A DNA stretch of 64,000 nt, taken from Murimonas intestini (GTDB lineage: Bacteria > Bacillota > Clostridia > Lachnospirales > Lachnospiraceae). The translations under genes and the position numbers were made by a program. The notes below the pieces were generated by a model that made no database searches, was not told where the DNA came from, and saw nothing but the letters and a program-made list of their open reading frames with translations. The stretch spans positions 124,001 through 188,000 of the forward strand of contig QGGY01000007.1 in the NCBI GenBank assembly GCA_003148945.1, written 5' to 3'. Of the stretch, positions 15,861-24,608 are shown in pieces. Every line of letters starts with the position of its first letter. Position 1 is the first letter of the stretch.

Positions 15861-17327
15861 ATGTATCGCGTACTGATTGTAGACGATGAATTCCCTGCCC
15901 TGCGGTTTGTAAGCTCCATAATTGAGCATTTTTCCCAGGCTTTCAAGGTTGTGGGGACGGTATCCAGCGGAGAACTGGCACTTAATTTTTTAAAAAAGCA
16001 GGCGGTAGATCTGCTGGTGACAGATATCAGTATGCACGGTATGAATGGCATTGAGCTTGCACAGACTGCACGTAAAATGCAGCCAAATATACATATTGTC
16101 ATCATAAGCGGCTACGGTGAATTCGAGTACGCCCAGGGCGCAATCCAGGCCGGAGTAGACGAATATCTGCTCAAACCAATCAGCGTAACAAAAATGGCCG
16201 CCATACTGCAGTCTATCCAGGAAAAGCTCGAGACTGAAAACATGGATCTCTCAGCCTCCATTCTTCCGGCCCTTGCCTGCGGACAGCCCTGCAGCAAAGA
16301 GAATGTAGAGCGCCTCTATGGCAGAAACAGCTATCGCTTTGCCTATATACGCTGGGGAAATCTGGATATGGCACTGCCTAAGTCGTTAAGAGCAACTTCT
16401 CTGATTCTGCCTGCTAACGAAAATTTCTACGTGCTGCGTGGCCGGGATGACGATGAACGCATCCTGATTGCAGAAGACAGGGGCGTTGACGAATTCCTCT
16501 CTCAGCTGAGCGTATATATGACTATGTATGGCAATCTTTCCACCTGGTCCGCCGTGTATACACCTGTTCTCCGTCCAATAGAAGAACTCACAAGTTTTAT
16601 AACTCCTGCTATCAATATGATCTATCAGAGGACGATTATAGGCAAACATCAGATCATGCAGTTCACCGGAGGGTCCACCCCAAAAATAATTAAACTGCCA
16701 GCCTCTGACCTTAAGCAGCTCACCTATTTTATATCTTTCGACAAAACACGTATGATCAAGGATTACTTCTCCTCACTGGCCCTCACCTGGGAACACGCAA
16801 ATACACCACAGCGGCAGGTCTGGCATATGGGACATCAAATCATACACCAGATAGCTGCCGTATACCAGCCGGTCTGCAACCGTCTGGATGAAATTCTTCA
16901 CGATTTCGACAATCTGATCCACTGCACCAATTCCTATGAAGATCTGATGGATGGAACTTATTCAATCCTGTTTGAAGACGGCGGAGCGCGTGACAGAAAA
17001 ATGTCAACACAAGAGCTTTACGATTATGCCATATCATACATCCGGGAAAACTATGTACAGCCTCTGAGCATGCAAAGTGTCTGCGATGAAATCGGCATTT
17101 CCCAGACCTACTTAAGCCGCCTCTTCCGCAAGTACAGCAACACTACTTTCAATGCATTTCTGACTAAATGCCGCATGGAGGCCGCCATGCAGCTGCTTTT
17201 AGAAAAACCTGACCTGCTCCTGCGGGACGTGGCCGCCTGTGTAGGCTATGAAGATTCTTCCTATTTTACCAAGGTCTTCCGCCAATATACAGGAAAAACA
17301 CCGTCTCAATGGACAACAGGAGAGTAA
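15861..17327 (+). CDS. YesN-type response regulator, AraC-family DNA-binding domain
   Basis: A 488-residue regulator. The start is ATG 15861 with AAAAGGAG before it and the receiver motif MYRVLIVDDE at once; the frame continues upstream but without support. Receiver residues: Asp9/Asp10, phosphoacceptor Asp55 (LLVTDISMHG), Lys105 (YLLKP). A long linker of about 240 residues is followed by two helix-turn-helix units (LSMQSVCDEIGISQTYLSRL and LLRDVAACVGYEDSSYFTKV). This layout is typical of regulators that switch on sugar-use operons in response to a YesM kinase. No kinase is adjacent; the lone kinase at 32956-34749 is the likely partner. It faces the secreted GH3 gene at 13120-15621. Confidence 0.9.
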   Translation: MYRVLIVDDEFPALRFVSSIIEHFSQAFKVVGTVSSGELALNFLKKQAVDLLVTDISMHGMNGIELAQTARKMQPNIHIVIISGYGEFEYAQGAIQAGVDEYLLKPISVTKMAAILQSIQEKLETENMDLSASILPALACGQPCSKENVERLYGRNSYRFAYIRWGNLDMALPKSLRATSLILPANENFYVLRGRDDDERILIAEDRGVDEFLSQLSVYMTMYGNLSTWSAVYTPVLRPIEELTSFITPAINMIYQRTIIGKHQIMQFTGGSTPKIIKLPASDLKQLTYFISFDKTRMIKDYFSSLALTWEHANTPQRQVWHMGHQIIHQIAAVYQPVCNRLDEILHDFDNLIHCTNSYEDLMDGTYSILFEDGGARDRKMSTQELYDYAISYIRENYVQPLSMQSVCDEIGISQTYLSRLFRKYSNTTFNAFLTKCRMEAAMQLLLEKPDLLLRDVAACVGYEDSSYFTKVFRQYTGKTPSQWTTGE

Positions 17328-17351
17328 GAGCTGCAGTTTGGCCTTATACTG

Positions 17352-18875
17352 TTATTCATGCACTTCCATCATAGCCGTCAATGCGGCCCGGTCAAGCTTC
17401 AGACTGGCCGTATGCGGCATTTCATCCAGATGGACAAAAACATCCGGCAGCATATATCTGGCCAAACGAGTCTTCAGACCCTGTTTCAGCTGCTGATCTC
17501 TTAATTCTCCGGTAAAAAAGCACCAGATTTTTCCGGTTGGCTTATGAAAGAGCACGCAGCCATCCCGCCAGCCAGGTATACGGCGAAGCGCCGCCTCCAC
17601 CTCTCCCAGTTCCATTCGGTAGCCCATGTGCTTAATCTGTGTGTCACGCCTTCCTGTGACCACCAGCTGGCCATCCTTCCTGAAATAACCAAGATCTCCT
17701 GCCCTGAAAAAGCGTTCATGCCATCCCCTGTCCATTGGGTCATCGATCCACGCCTCCTGTGTCCGTCCTGCATCCCGGTGATAGCCTGCAGCAATCCAGG
17801 GGCTTGAAACCAGCATCTCTCCGGGCACTCCATTATCAACCTCATTTCCCTTTTCATCCACAAACAAAATATGTACCTGTGAAAAGGGCCTGCCCACTGC
17901 CAAAGGCTCTCCCTGCCTTGGCTCTCCTTCTACTTTGCCAACCGCCACAGAAAACATCTCTGTAGAGCCATAAAAATGCCACCAATCCGCACCTGAAGCA
18001 GCCTGCATCCACACCTTGAGCGGCTCCCACGGCATGGATTCGCCCGACATGATGCCATAGCGCAATTCCGGCAGACAGTTCTTATCCAGAACACCCGCAT
18101 TTGCTACCCCCACAAAACTGGATGGAGTCATTGTCAGTTCCGTTACATGGTGGCTGTTCAGGCATTCGATGAACTTTTTCGGAAAAGTCAGCACGCCTGA
18201 GGGCAGCAGATAAACGGTAGCTCCCAGGGCGATCGGCGGAAAAATGTCAATGATAGAATTTGCATAGAAAAATGGAGACTGATTGCCAAATACCACATTC
18301 TCATCCAGGCCATAGACCTCAATTGTTGCCTCTGTCCAGTGCAGATAGCTGAAATGTGTCTGGACAGAACCTTTGGGCACTCCCGTAGAACCGCTTGTAT
18401 ACAGTATGGACATGGCATCATAGACACTGGTACTTTTACGTATCTGTTTCAGCAGCTCATGGTCTGTTTCCGTCCGGACTGCATTGTCATAGCTCAGTAC
18501 AGGAATTTCCACCTGTCCCAGCGCCTCCAGAGCCTTCTCCCCCTTTTCATCTGCCAGGATCATCTTAGGCTCCAGAAGGCCCAGCAGCTGGGCCAGGCGT
18601 TTTGGCGGCATGCTGATGTCCAGAGGCGCATAGGCGCCTCCTGCACAGAGCACCCCATACATGGCCGGAATATTGTTTATACTGCGGCTGTCCATTAAAA
18701 GCGCCACAGGAGAACACGGAAGCACTGACAGTGCAAGGGCTGTCCCTATCCGCCCGGCCTTATCTTCCAGCTCTGCGAATGTCATAGACTCCTGGTCGTC
18801 ATAAAAAGCCACCCGGTCCGGCACACGCTTTACCGTTAATTCCAAATATTCTAACATATTAGATAACATATTCAT
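17352..18875 (-). CDS. DltA-like amino-acid adenylating ligase (first of two)
   Basis: A 507-residue stand-alone adenylation enzyme of the D-alanine-carrier-ligase type. Motifs: YTSGSTGVPKG (A3), YGSTE (A5), RAGDLGYF (A7), GRRDTQIKHMGYRMELGEVE (A8), and LKLDRAAL with the catalytic lysine (A10). It should activate a small carboxylic or amino acid and load it on the carrier encoded at 23029. The ATG at 18875 overlaps the TGA of the SGNH gene (TGATG) and has AAAGGA 5 bases upstream. It is the last gene of the cassette and converges with the YesN gene. A second ligase of the same family is encoded at 21545, which is unusual. Substrate is not readable from the sequence. Confidence 0.85.
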   Translation of the reverse strand: MNMLSNMLEYLELTVKRVPDRVAFYDDQESMTFAELEDKAGRIGTALALSVLPCSPVALLMDSRSINNIPAMYGVLCAGGAYAPLDISMPPKRLAQLLGLLEPKMILADEKGEKALEALGQVEIPVLSYDNAVRTETDHELLKQIRKSTSVYDAMSILYTSGSTGVPKGSVQTHFSYLHWTEATIEVYGLDENVVFGNQSPFFYANSIIDIFPPIALGATVYLLPSGVLTFPKKFIECLNSHHVTELTMTPSSFVGVANAGVLDKNCLPELRYGIMSGESMPWEPLKVWMQAASGADWWHFYGSTEMFSVAVGKVEGEPRQGEPLAVGRPFSQVHILFVDEKGNEVDNGVPGEMLVSSPWIAAGYHRDAGRTQEAWIDDPMDRGWHERFFRAGDLGYFRKDGQLVVTGRRDTQIKHMGYRMELGEVEAALRRIPGWRDGCVLFHKPTGKIWCFFTGELRDQQLKQGLKTRLARYMLPDVFVHLDEMPHTASLKLDRAALTAMMEVHE

Positions 18876-19939
18876 CACATTCCTTTCATCCCTGATGATT
18901 TAAAATCAGGATACTTGTCGTACCAGTCTTTTGCACAGTTTTCATAGGATACATAGGCTGCATCACCGCGCCTGTCAGGCAGATCGTACCGTTCTTTCAG
19001 ATCCTCCCCCAGTTTTCGTGAAAAAGTCATGCTGCCCTTTACGTTCAGATGCTGCCAGTCGGCAAAATCGGAAGAAAACCTCAGACCAAAACGCTCATCC
19101 AGAGTGTTATAATTAATCCCGCCAATCCCATATTCATCGGCAATGCTCCACAGTGCATTATAATACATATGGTCAACCGCATAATCAGGGTTCGGTATGC
19201 CAATCAGCATCAGCTCAATTTCCTCGTCCCGGCACATTTCAAAAATTTTCCGGGCGTATTCTTCTTCCCTGTCGTTCATGTTCCGCCGGACACTGTTTAA
19301 AACCAGAGAAGGACGCTGATGATGCTCAATCTCGTCCATCTCAATGTACCCTTTCCAGTCCACGCCGCGCCCGCCGTTATCCGGGGGAAATACAAAATCA
19401 TTCAACTTTACCCGCTCATAATTGCTGTGTACCTCAGGAAGCCCCAGGATATAACCCATTGCCGCATCTTTTTCTACACAGGCCATAATGGCTCCCATAC
19501 GGTTTTCCAGACCCCGGATACCGTAGGTAGAAAGGATCGTCCTCCCCCTCTTAGTATAATCCCTTTCATAGATAGAAGGTTTTGCATCCAGCAGGATCAC
19601 TCTGGGATGCTGGGTCTTTAAAACCTCTTTGATGGTATAGTAGCTGACCCAGAAGGGCTGTTCCGCGCTGCAGAGATTGTAGGAAGCAATGCCAAATTCC
19701 GACCACAGCACATTTGTATTGATCCCTGCATAAGTAAGGCTGGTCCCCACCGCCAGCACATCCACGCTGTCCTCAGGCTGGCGGTACATGTTAATCATAC
19801 TGCATATTCCAAAATCACTCTTCGGTGTCAGCACATAAGTAGCATAGCTCAGCATCAGGGCCGCTATCACCGCAAACCCTGCCAGCCGCAGCCAGAAAAA
19901 AACCAATACTCTGCGCCGGCTTTCTGTTTTTTCCTCCAT
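18875..19939 (-). CDS. Membrane-anchored SGNH/DltD-like protein
   Basis: A 354-residue protein with one N-terminal membrane segment (FFWLRLAGFAVIAALMLSYA) and an extracytoplasmic domain. The SGNH block I is AVGTSLTYAG, with GTS in place of GDS, and block V is DWQHLN, supplying Asp and His. DltD-like and AlgX/PatB-like SGNH proteins act with an MBOAT partner to pass an acyl or aminoacyl group to a wall polymer. ATG 19939 is preferred because GGGAGAAGG precedes it; in-frame ATGs at 19957 and 19978 lack a site. It lies between the MBOAT gene and a ligase gene in the same operon. The family call is good, the exact acceptor is unknown. Confidence 0.7.
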   Translation of the reverse strand: MEEKTESRRRVLVFFWLRLAGFAVIAALMLSYATYVLTPKSDFGICSMINMYRQPEDSVDVLAVGTSLTYAGINTNVLWSEFGIASYNLCSAEQPFWVSYYTIKEVLKTQHPRVILLDAKPSIYERDYTKRGRTILSTYGIRGLENRMGAIMACVEKDAAMGYILGLPEVHSNYERVKLNDFVFPPDNGGRGVDWKGYIEMDEIEHHQRPSLVLNSVRRNMNDREEEYARKIFEMCRDEEIELMLIGIPNPDYAVDHMYYNALWSIADEYGIGGINYNTLDERFGLRFSSDFADWQHLNVKGSMTFSRKLGEDLKERYDLPDRRGDAAYVSYENCAKDWYDKYPDFKSSGMKGM

Positions 19940-19995
19940 AATGCCTTCTCCCTTCATTATGAAACTTTCTTGCCTCAATTATGATGCTGTCTCTC

Positions 19996-21564
19996 TCAAA
20001 ACTGTGTATACATAAAGGCCGTGCTGTCATATCCCACACCATACATGCCAAATATGAGTATTGCCATCAAAAGCAAAAGAAGCACCGGCCAGCGCACCCA
20101 GATATGCGCCTTAGCGAGCCTGCCGCACAGGTCAATCCCCCGTTCACATAAGATATCCGTCAACAGTAATACAGCCATGGCAATACCGGCGATCACCCAT
20201 TCCCGCACTGACATAATTGCCGTCATCTGTTCTGCAAAATGGGAGAAATCCCAGTTAACAAAGCTCTGCTTTAACAGAGACAGCCCTTGCCGGGGGCTGG
20301 ACGTGAACGCAAAAAACTGCGCTGCCAGCACCAGCACCCAGGTACGAGCCATGCAAAACGCTTTTACGCCTGCTTTTTCTCCCTGGAGGTGAAAAGCACT
20401 GTTCATTTTTTTCCAAAGAGGCTGAAGCAGGATTGACGCAGCCATTACCAGGCCGAAATATGCCCCATAAACCAAAGCGTTCCAGTTGGCGCTGTGCCAC
20501 ATTCCAATCAGCACAAATATCAGAAGCGTTGCCAAAGCTGTAGGGATCACACGTCCGGTTTTCTTTCCAAATACCTTAGACGCCCTGCGTCCCAGGGCAA
20601 TCCCGGCATGGGAGGTAGTCAGTGGATACATCAGATATGAACGGAACCATGCCCCCAATGTAATATGCCAGCGGCGCCAGTACTCTGCCACACTCTTTGA
20701 AAAAAACGGACGCCTGAAATTTTCAGGAAGCTCTATACCCAGCATTCTCGATATGCCGCGCGCTACATCCATGCCTCCGGAAAAGTCAGCATATAAGCGC
20801 AGCATGTAGAGAACTACGCCGCCCAAAACCATCCATCCCGGCATGGAACCTGTCTCTCCCAGAAGGGCTGCAGTGGTGGGGGCAAGCCGGTCTGCGATAA
20901 CCATCTTCTTGAAATATCCCCACAGCATCAGCTGAAACCCTGATACGAACTGTACCGGTTCCAGCCGGTGTCCCGTCAGCAGCTGTTCCCCCAGCTCCTT
21001 CCAGGTGGAGATAGGTCCCTGGGCCAGTTGGGGGAAATAGCCCACGAACAGCCAGGCCTTCAGAGGATTCCGCTGAGCCTGGGCTTTTCCCCGGTAGATA
21101 TCAATCAGCCAGCCGGCTGACTGGAATGTAAAATAGCTCAGCCCCAGCGGCACTGCCAGCTCCCACACGGGGATCATCTGTTTCCCCTTCGTCAGCCCGT
21201 TCATCCAGGCTGCCACGGCCGGTTCATACTTTATGAATACCATGGCGCCGATATCGATTATGAGAACGAATGCCAACAGCAATTTCTGCCGGGTTACACA
21301 GGCAGAAGCACGCTCCCCGGAGCCTTCATCACCACCCTTGCGCAGCTGCTTTTCACGCTGCTTCAGGGCAGACAGCGCAAGTCCGCCCAGCCAGGCGCAA
21401 AGCGCAATCACCGTCATATGCGCAGCACCTGCCCAGCCGGACATTGAAACAAAAACAGCGCTGCCTGCCAGCAGCGCCAGCCAGCGTAATTTTAACGGCA
21501 GCACATAATAGACTATCAATACCGCCATTATGAAAACCAGGAATTCAAATGACAGAATATTCAT
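19996..21564 (-). CDS. MBOAT-family O-acyltransferase (DltB-like)
   Basis: A 522-residue polytopic membrane protein. MBOAT hallmarks: PLGLSYFTFQSAGWLIDIYRG, YFPQLAQGPI, QLMLWGYFKKMVIADR, LYADFSGGMDVARG, FSKSVAEYWRRWHITLGAWF, and the catalytic histidine in GMWHSANW. In Dlt systems the MBOAT moves D-alanine from the carrier across the membrane. The start is ATG 21564 (GGGAGG 6 bases before it); a TTG at 21570 is less likely. It overlaps the end of the second ligase gene by 20 bases, which indicates translational coupling. Confidence 0.9.
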   Translation of the reverse strand: MNILSFEFLVFIMAVLIVYYVLPLKLRWLALLAGSAVFVSMSGWAGAAHMTVIALCAWLGGLALSALKQREKQLRKGGDEGSGERASACVTRQKLLLAFVLIIDIGAMVFIKYEPAVAAWMNGLTKGKQMIPVWELAVPLGLSYFTFQSAGWLIDIYRGKAQAQRNPLKAWLFVGYFPQLAQGPISTWKELGEQLLTGHRLEPVQFVSGFQLMLWGYFKKMVIADRLAPTTAALLGETGSMPGWMVLGGVVLYMLRLYADFSGGMDVARGISRMLGIELPENFRRPFFSKSVAEYWRRWHITLGAWFRSYLMYPLTTSHAGIALGRRASKVFGKKTGRVIPTALATLLIFVLIGMWHSANWNALVYGAYFGLVMAASILLQPLWKKMNSAFHLQGEKAGVKAFCMARTWVLVLAAQFFAFTSSPRQGLSLLKQSFVNWDFSHFAEQMTAIMSVREWVIAGIAMAVLLLTDILCERGIDLCGRLAKAHIWVRWPVLLLLLMAILIFGMYGVGYDSTAFMYTQF

Positions 21565-23029
21565 CTTCAACCTCCCGTCTGACCTGCAGGCGGTCTATTT
21601 TTCCGCTTCCTGTTCTGGGCAGGAATTCCCGCCTATGCCATTCATCCGGAATCATATACTTTGGCAGAATCTTTTTTATCTCCAGCCTTACTGTTTTTTC
21701 ATCTGCACTGCCTGTATAGACTCCTACAATCCGTTCCCGTGATGCATCGTAATAGCAGCAGCCCAGCAAAACACCGGATAAGGAATTCAGCGCACACTCT
21801 ACCTCGCCCAGCTCAATACGGTATCCGCTTCGTTTGATCTGCATATCACGCCGCCCAAGAAACATTAACTCTCCTCTTTCGTTTAATTCCCCCATATCGC
21901 CGGTCCTGTAGATTATCTCCGGAATCTGTGGCCGGAGCGGATTCTGCACAAAAGCCTCCGCCGTCTTTTCCGGTGCATTATAATAACCGGGAGACAAGCA
22001 TGTTCCTCCAACACAGATTTCTCCGTCGATCAAAAGTATCCTGGTGTTGGCGCACGGGCGGCCCACAGGCAGATTATCTGTATCTGCAAAATCCCGGTCT
22101 ACCCTGTACCAGGTACACACATCCGTAATTTCCGTAGGCCCGTACATATTCACATAATCCGCCTCAGGAAGAACCTTTTTCCACATATTCAGCGTGCGGC
22201 AGGGCATAACTTCACCACAGAAGAACACCCGGCAAAGCTGCGGCAGACATCCCGGCGTAAGCACACCGGAATTGGCAAGTGCAGTCAGAGCTGACGGAAC
22301 CCAAAACACCGTATCGATTTTCTCCTGTTCCAGTGTTTTGATAAGCTTCTTAGGAAATAAAAAATCAACCCTGGGAGTCAGGTAAAGACTGCCCTTCATC
22401 CGCATAGTGGCATATATATCCAGTACCGAATTATCAAAGTAAAACGGAGCCTGACTGGCAAACCGGCAGCCAGAAGGCAGGCACAAAGCCTCACAGGCCC
22501 ATTCTATGTAGTCAATCACACTGCGGTGGGTGATGGCCACACCCTTTGGAACACCTGTGGAGCCACTTGTAAACAACACATACAGCAGATCATTGTCAAT
22601 ATGCTCCTCAGACCTCTTAACAAGTACAGGCATATCAATCTGATGAGGAATATCATCTGTCACACAGACGGTGTTTTCCGGCATAAGCCTGAGTCCAGTT
22701 TCTTTAAAACGGCCGCCGCACAGTACCATGCCAGGCTGAAGAACAGAAACGATCATCTGCATTCTCGCTTCAGGAATAGATGAGTCCACAGGCGTATAGA
22801 AACAGTTTGCATATACAGCGCCCAGCATAGCCGCAATGCACAGAGGACTTTTTTCCATCAGAATAAGAACAGGTGACTGTGCCGGAAGGCGCCCGGCGAT
22901 AAACGAACCTATCTCCCGCGCCCTCTTCTGAAATTCCCCCCAGGTTATCCCCATATCCGGCTGGTCAAAAGCTGCTGACTGCGGCGCCTCTTTAGCAGCT
23001 GCATCCAGCCAATCCAATACATTTCTCAT
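21545..23029 (-). CDS. DltA-like amino-acid adenylating ligase (second of two)
   Basis: A 494-residue adenylation enzyme. Motifs: FTSGSTGVPKG (A3), NMYGPTE (A5), YRTGDMGEL (A7), GRRDMQIKRSGYRIELGEVE (A8) and GSGKIDRLQV with the catalytic lysine (A10), so all expected elements are intact. Its ATG at 23029 overlaps the stop of the carrier gene (TAATG). Its position directly after the carrier makes it the most DltA-like of the two. It and the ligase at 17352 share family motifs but are clearly not recent duplicates. Both probably load the single carrier, with the same or different substrates; this is inference. Confidence 0.87.
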   Translation of the reverse strand: MRNVLDWLDAAAKEAPQSAAFDQPDMGITWGEFQKRAREIGSFIAGRLPAQSPVLILMEKSPLCIAAMLGAVYANCFYTPVDSSIPEARMQMIVSVLQPGMVLCGGRFKETGLRLMPENTVCVTDDIPHQIDMPVLVKRSEEHIDNDLLYVLFTSGSTGVPKGVAITHRSVIDYIEWACEALCLPSGCRFASQAPFYFDNSVLDIYATMRMKGSLYLTPRVDFLFPKKLIKTLEQEKIDTVFWVPSALTALANSGVLTPGCLPQLCRVFFCGEVMPCRTLNMWKKVLPEADYVNMYGPTEITDVCTWYRVDRDFADTDNLPVGRPCANTRILLIDGEICVGGTCLSPGYYNAPEKTAEAFVQNPLRPQIPEIIYRTGDMGELNERGELMFLGRRDMQIKRSGYRIELGEVECALNSLSGVLLGCCYYDASRERIVGVYTGSADEKTVRLEIKKILPKYMIPDEWHRREFLPRTGSGKIDRLQVRREVEDEYSVI

Positions 23030-23268
23030 TATCTCTCCATATGACAGCTGTGAATCAGTTCCAGCATAGCATCCACACTGTTAAAGTTCTCCGGCTCTAT
23101 ATCTCCGGTGGTAATATGTACGTCAAAGGTTTCATCAAGCGCGGCTATAATCTGCGTCAAATCAATTGAATCAATTATCCCGCCGCTTACCAGCTCTGTC
23201 TCGTCCTCAAAATCCACATCCTCCCGGATTTCGGACAATACTTCCAGCAATTCTTTCCTTTCATCCAT
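23029..23268 (-). CDS. DltC-like acyl/peptidyl carrier protein
   Basis: A 79-residue acidic carrier protein. The phosphopantetheine attachment serine is Ser34 in SGGIIDSIDLTQII, and the helix-II region (LTQIIAALDETFDVHI) is typical of DltC. The ATG at 23268 has GGGAGGA 6-7 bases upstream; a GTG at 23283 is too close to that site. It begins the five-gene Dlt-like cassette that runs to 17352. It should carry the activated aminoacyl or acyl group from the ligases to the MBOAT/SGNH pair. No clear promoter lies in front of it, so it may be read through from the ABC operon. Confidence 0.85.
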   Translation of the reverse strand: MDERKELLEVLSEIREDVDFEDETELVSGGIIDSIDLTQIIAALDETFDVHITTGDIEPENFNSVDAMLELIHSCHMER

Positions 23269-23321
23269 ATGGCTTCCTCCCACTATCTAACAAATTTTTT
23301 TAAATTTCCCGGTAGCCAGAA

Positions 23322-23351
23322 ACCCCGCAGCTTGCTAGCCTGCTGCGGGGT
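23322..23351 (-). terminator. Hairpin after the ABC ATPase gene
   Basis: ACCCCGCAG (23322-23330) pairs with CTGCGGGGT (23343-23351). Only a short T-run follows on the minus strand, so termination may be partial and read-through into the carrier gene is possible. A second GC-rich inverted repeat (GCGCGC) lies at about 23361-23393. Confidence 0.55.
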
Positions 23352-23407
23352 ATCTGATCTGCGCGCTGCTCGGGTCCGTGCTAAACGCGCGCCGCGGGTA
23401 TATTTAT

Positions 23408-24517
23408 TTATTTATTAATACGTTCCTGTGTCTTAGGATTGAACAGGTGCAGCTTTGCCATATTTGGCACGAGCAGCAGTTCCTTTTCCTTGGGAGCATT
23501 CTCTCCCGTATACTTAAACACGATCACCTTTTCGCCCACATGTACATAAATCAGATAGGCATCACCCAGCGGTTCAATGGAATCCACATGGGCCGGTATG
23601 GCATTTGCGCCATCCTTTGCCAGTTCAAAATCTGAAGGGCGGATGCCCAAATCGATTTTCTTTCCTTTATATGGCGCCAGGCATTCTTTAAAGCACTCTG
23701 GGATCTTCAGCCGGAATGCGCCCCCATCCAGTATCCCTTCATTGACATCGCATGGAAAAATATTGATCTGGGGTGTTCCCAAAAAGCCTGCGACAAACTC
23801 ATTGACAGGATGATCGTACAGTTCGTTGGGCGTACCCTGCTGCATGATATGGCCGTCCTTCATCAGCACGATGTGATCCGCCATAGTCATAGCCTCAGTC
23901 TGGTCGTGAGTTACATAGATAGTTGTGATACCCAGCTGCTCCTGAATCTTTTTAAGTTCATAACGCACCTGGTCCCGCAGCTTCGCGTCCAGATTGCCTA
24001 AAGGCTCATCCAGCAGGAAAACCTGGGGATCACGCACCAGAGCGCGTCCCAGCGCCACCCTCTGGCGCTGTCCTCCTGATAACTCTGCCGGACGGCGGTC
24101 CAGCAGGTTTTCAATGGAGAGCATCTTTGCCATGTAATCAACACGTTTATCAATCTCCTCCTTAGCCGCTTTCTTTGTTTTAAGGGCAAAGGACATGTTC
24201 CCCCGCACGGTCATATTTGGATAAAGCGCATACTCCTGAAATACCATAGCAATATTGCGCTCCTGAGGCGGAACAAAAGTCTTATCTTTTTTCTTGCCGT
24301 TGACAGAAGTCATTACTTCATCACCAAAGCGTATCTCGCCGTTGGCCGGATGTAAAAGGCCTGCTATGCAGTGCATGGCTGTAGATTTACCGCAGCCGGA
24401 GGGGCCAAGAAATACACAAAATTCACCATCCTTTATGTCCAGGTTCAACCTGTCCAACACATAGGATTTTCCTTTATTGTAGGATACACTCATATCCTTA
24501 ATCGTAATGGAAGCCAT
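23408..24517 (-). CDS. UgpC/MalK-type ABC transporter ATP-binding protein
   Basis: A 369-residue sugar-importer ATPase. Walker A GPSGCGKST, Q-loop VFQEYALYPNMTV, signature LSGGQRQRVALGRAL, Walker B VFLLDEPLGNLD and switch histidine TIYVTHDQTEAM are all intact. A C-terminal TOBE/regulatory domain follows (GIRPSDFEL). It is the last gene of the ABC/GH3 operon that begins at 32686 and energises the permeases at 26523 and 27420. Having the ATPase in the operon is notable, since many Clostridia use one shared MsmK-type ATPase encoded elsewhere. AGGTGA precedes the ATG. Confidence 0.93.
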   Translation of the reverse strand: MASITIKDMSVSYNKGKSYVLDRLNLDIKDGEFCVFLGPSGCGKSTAMHCIAGLLHPANGEIRFGDEVMTSVNGKKKDKTFVPPQERNIAMVFQEYALYPNMTVRGNMSFALKTKKAAKEEIDKRVDYMAKMLSIENLLDRRPAELSGGQRQRVALGRALVRDPQVFLLDEPLGNLDAKLRDQVRYELKKIQEQLGITTIYVTHDQTEAMTMADHIVLMKDGHIMQQGTPNELYDHPVNEFVAGFLGTPQINIFPCDVNEGILDGGAFRLKIPECFKECLAPYKGKKIDLGIRPSDFELAKDGANAIPAHVDSIEPLGDAYLIYVHVGEKVIVFKYTGENAPKEKELLLVPNMAKLHLFNPKTQERINK

Positions 24518-24551
24518 ATGGTCACCTTTCCTCTCTTATTGAGTTTTTCTG

Positions 24552-24597
24552 GCTGCCCTCCACAGAACTGCGTTTTTGCAGAACTGTGAATGGCAGC
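24552..24597 (-). terminator. Intercistronic hairpin between GH3 and ATPase genes
   Basis: GCTGCC/GGCAGC, CACAG/CTGTG and CTGC/GCAG form a long interrupted stem over a T-rich loop. There is no T-run on the minus strand, so it is more likely an mRNA processing or stability hairpin than a terminator. Confidence 0.45.
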
Positions 24598-24608
24598 GAT
24601 TCCTGCGG

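Noticed and set aside
23361-23393. GC-rich inverted repeat considered as a riboswitch or attachment site
   Set aside because: Only a six-base GCGCGC pair is convincing and no matching core sequence or integrase is present.
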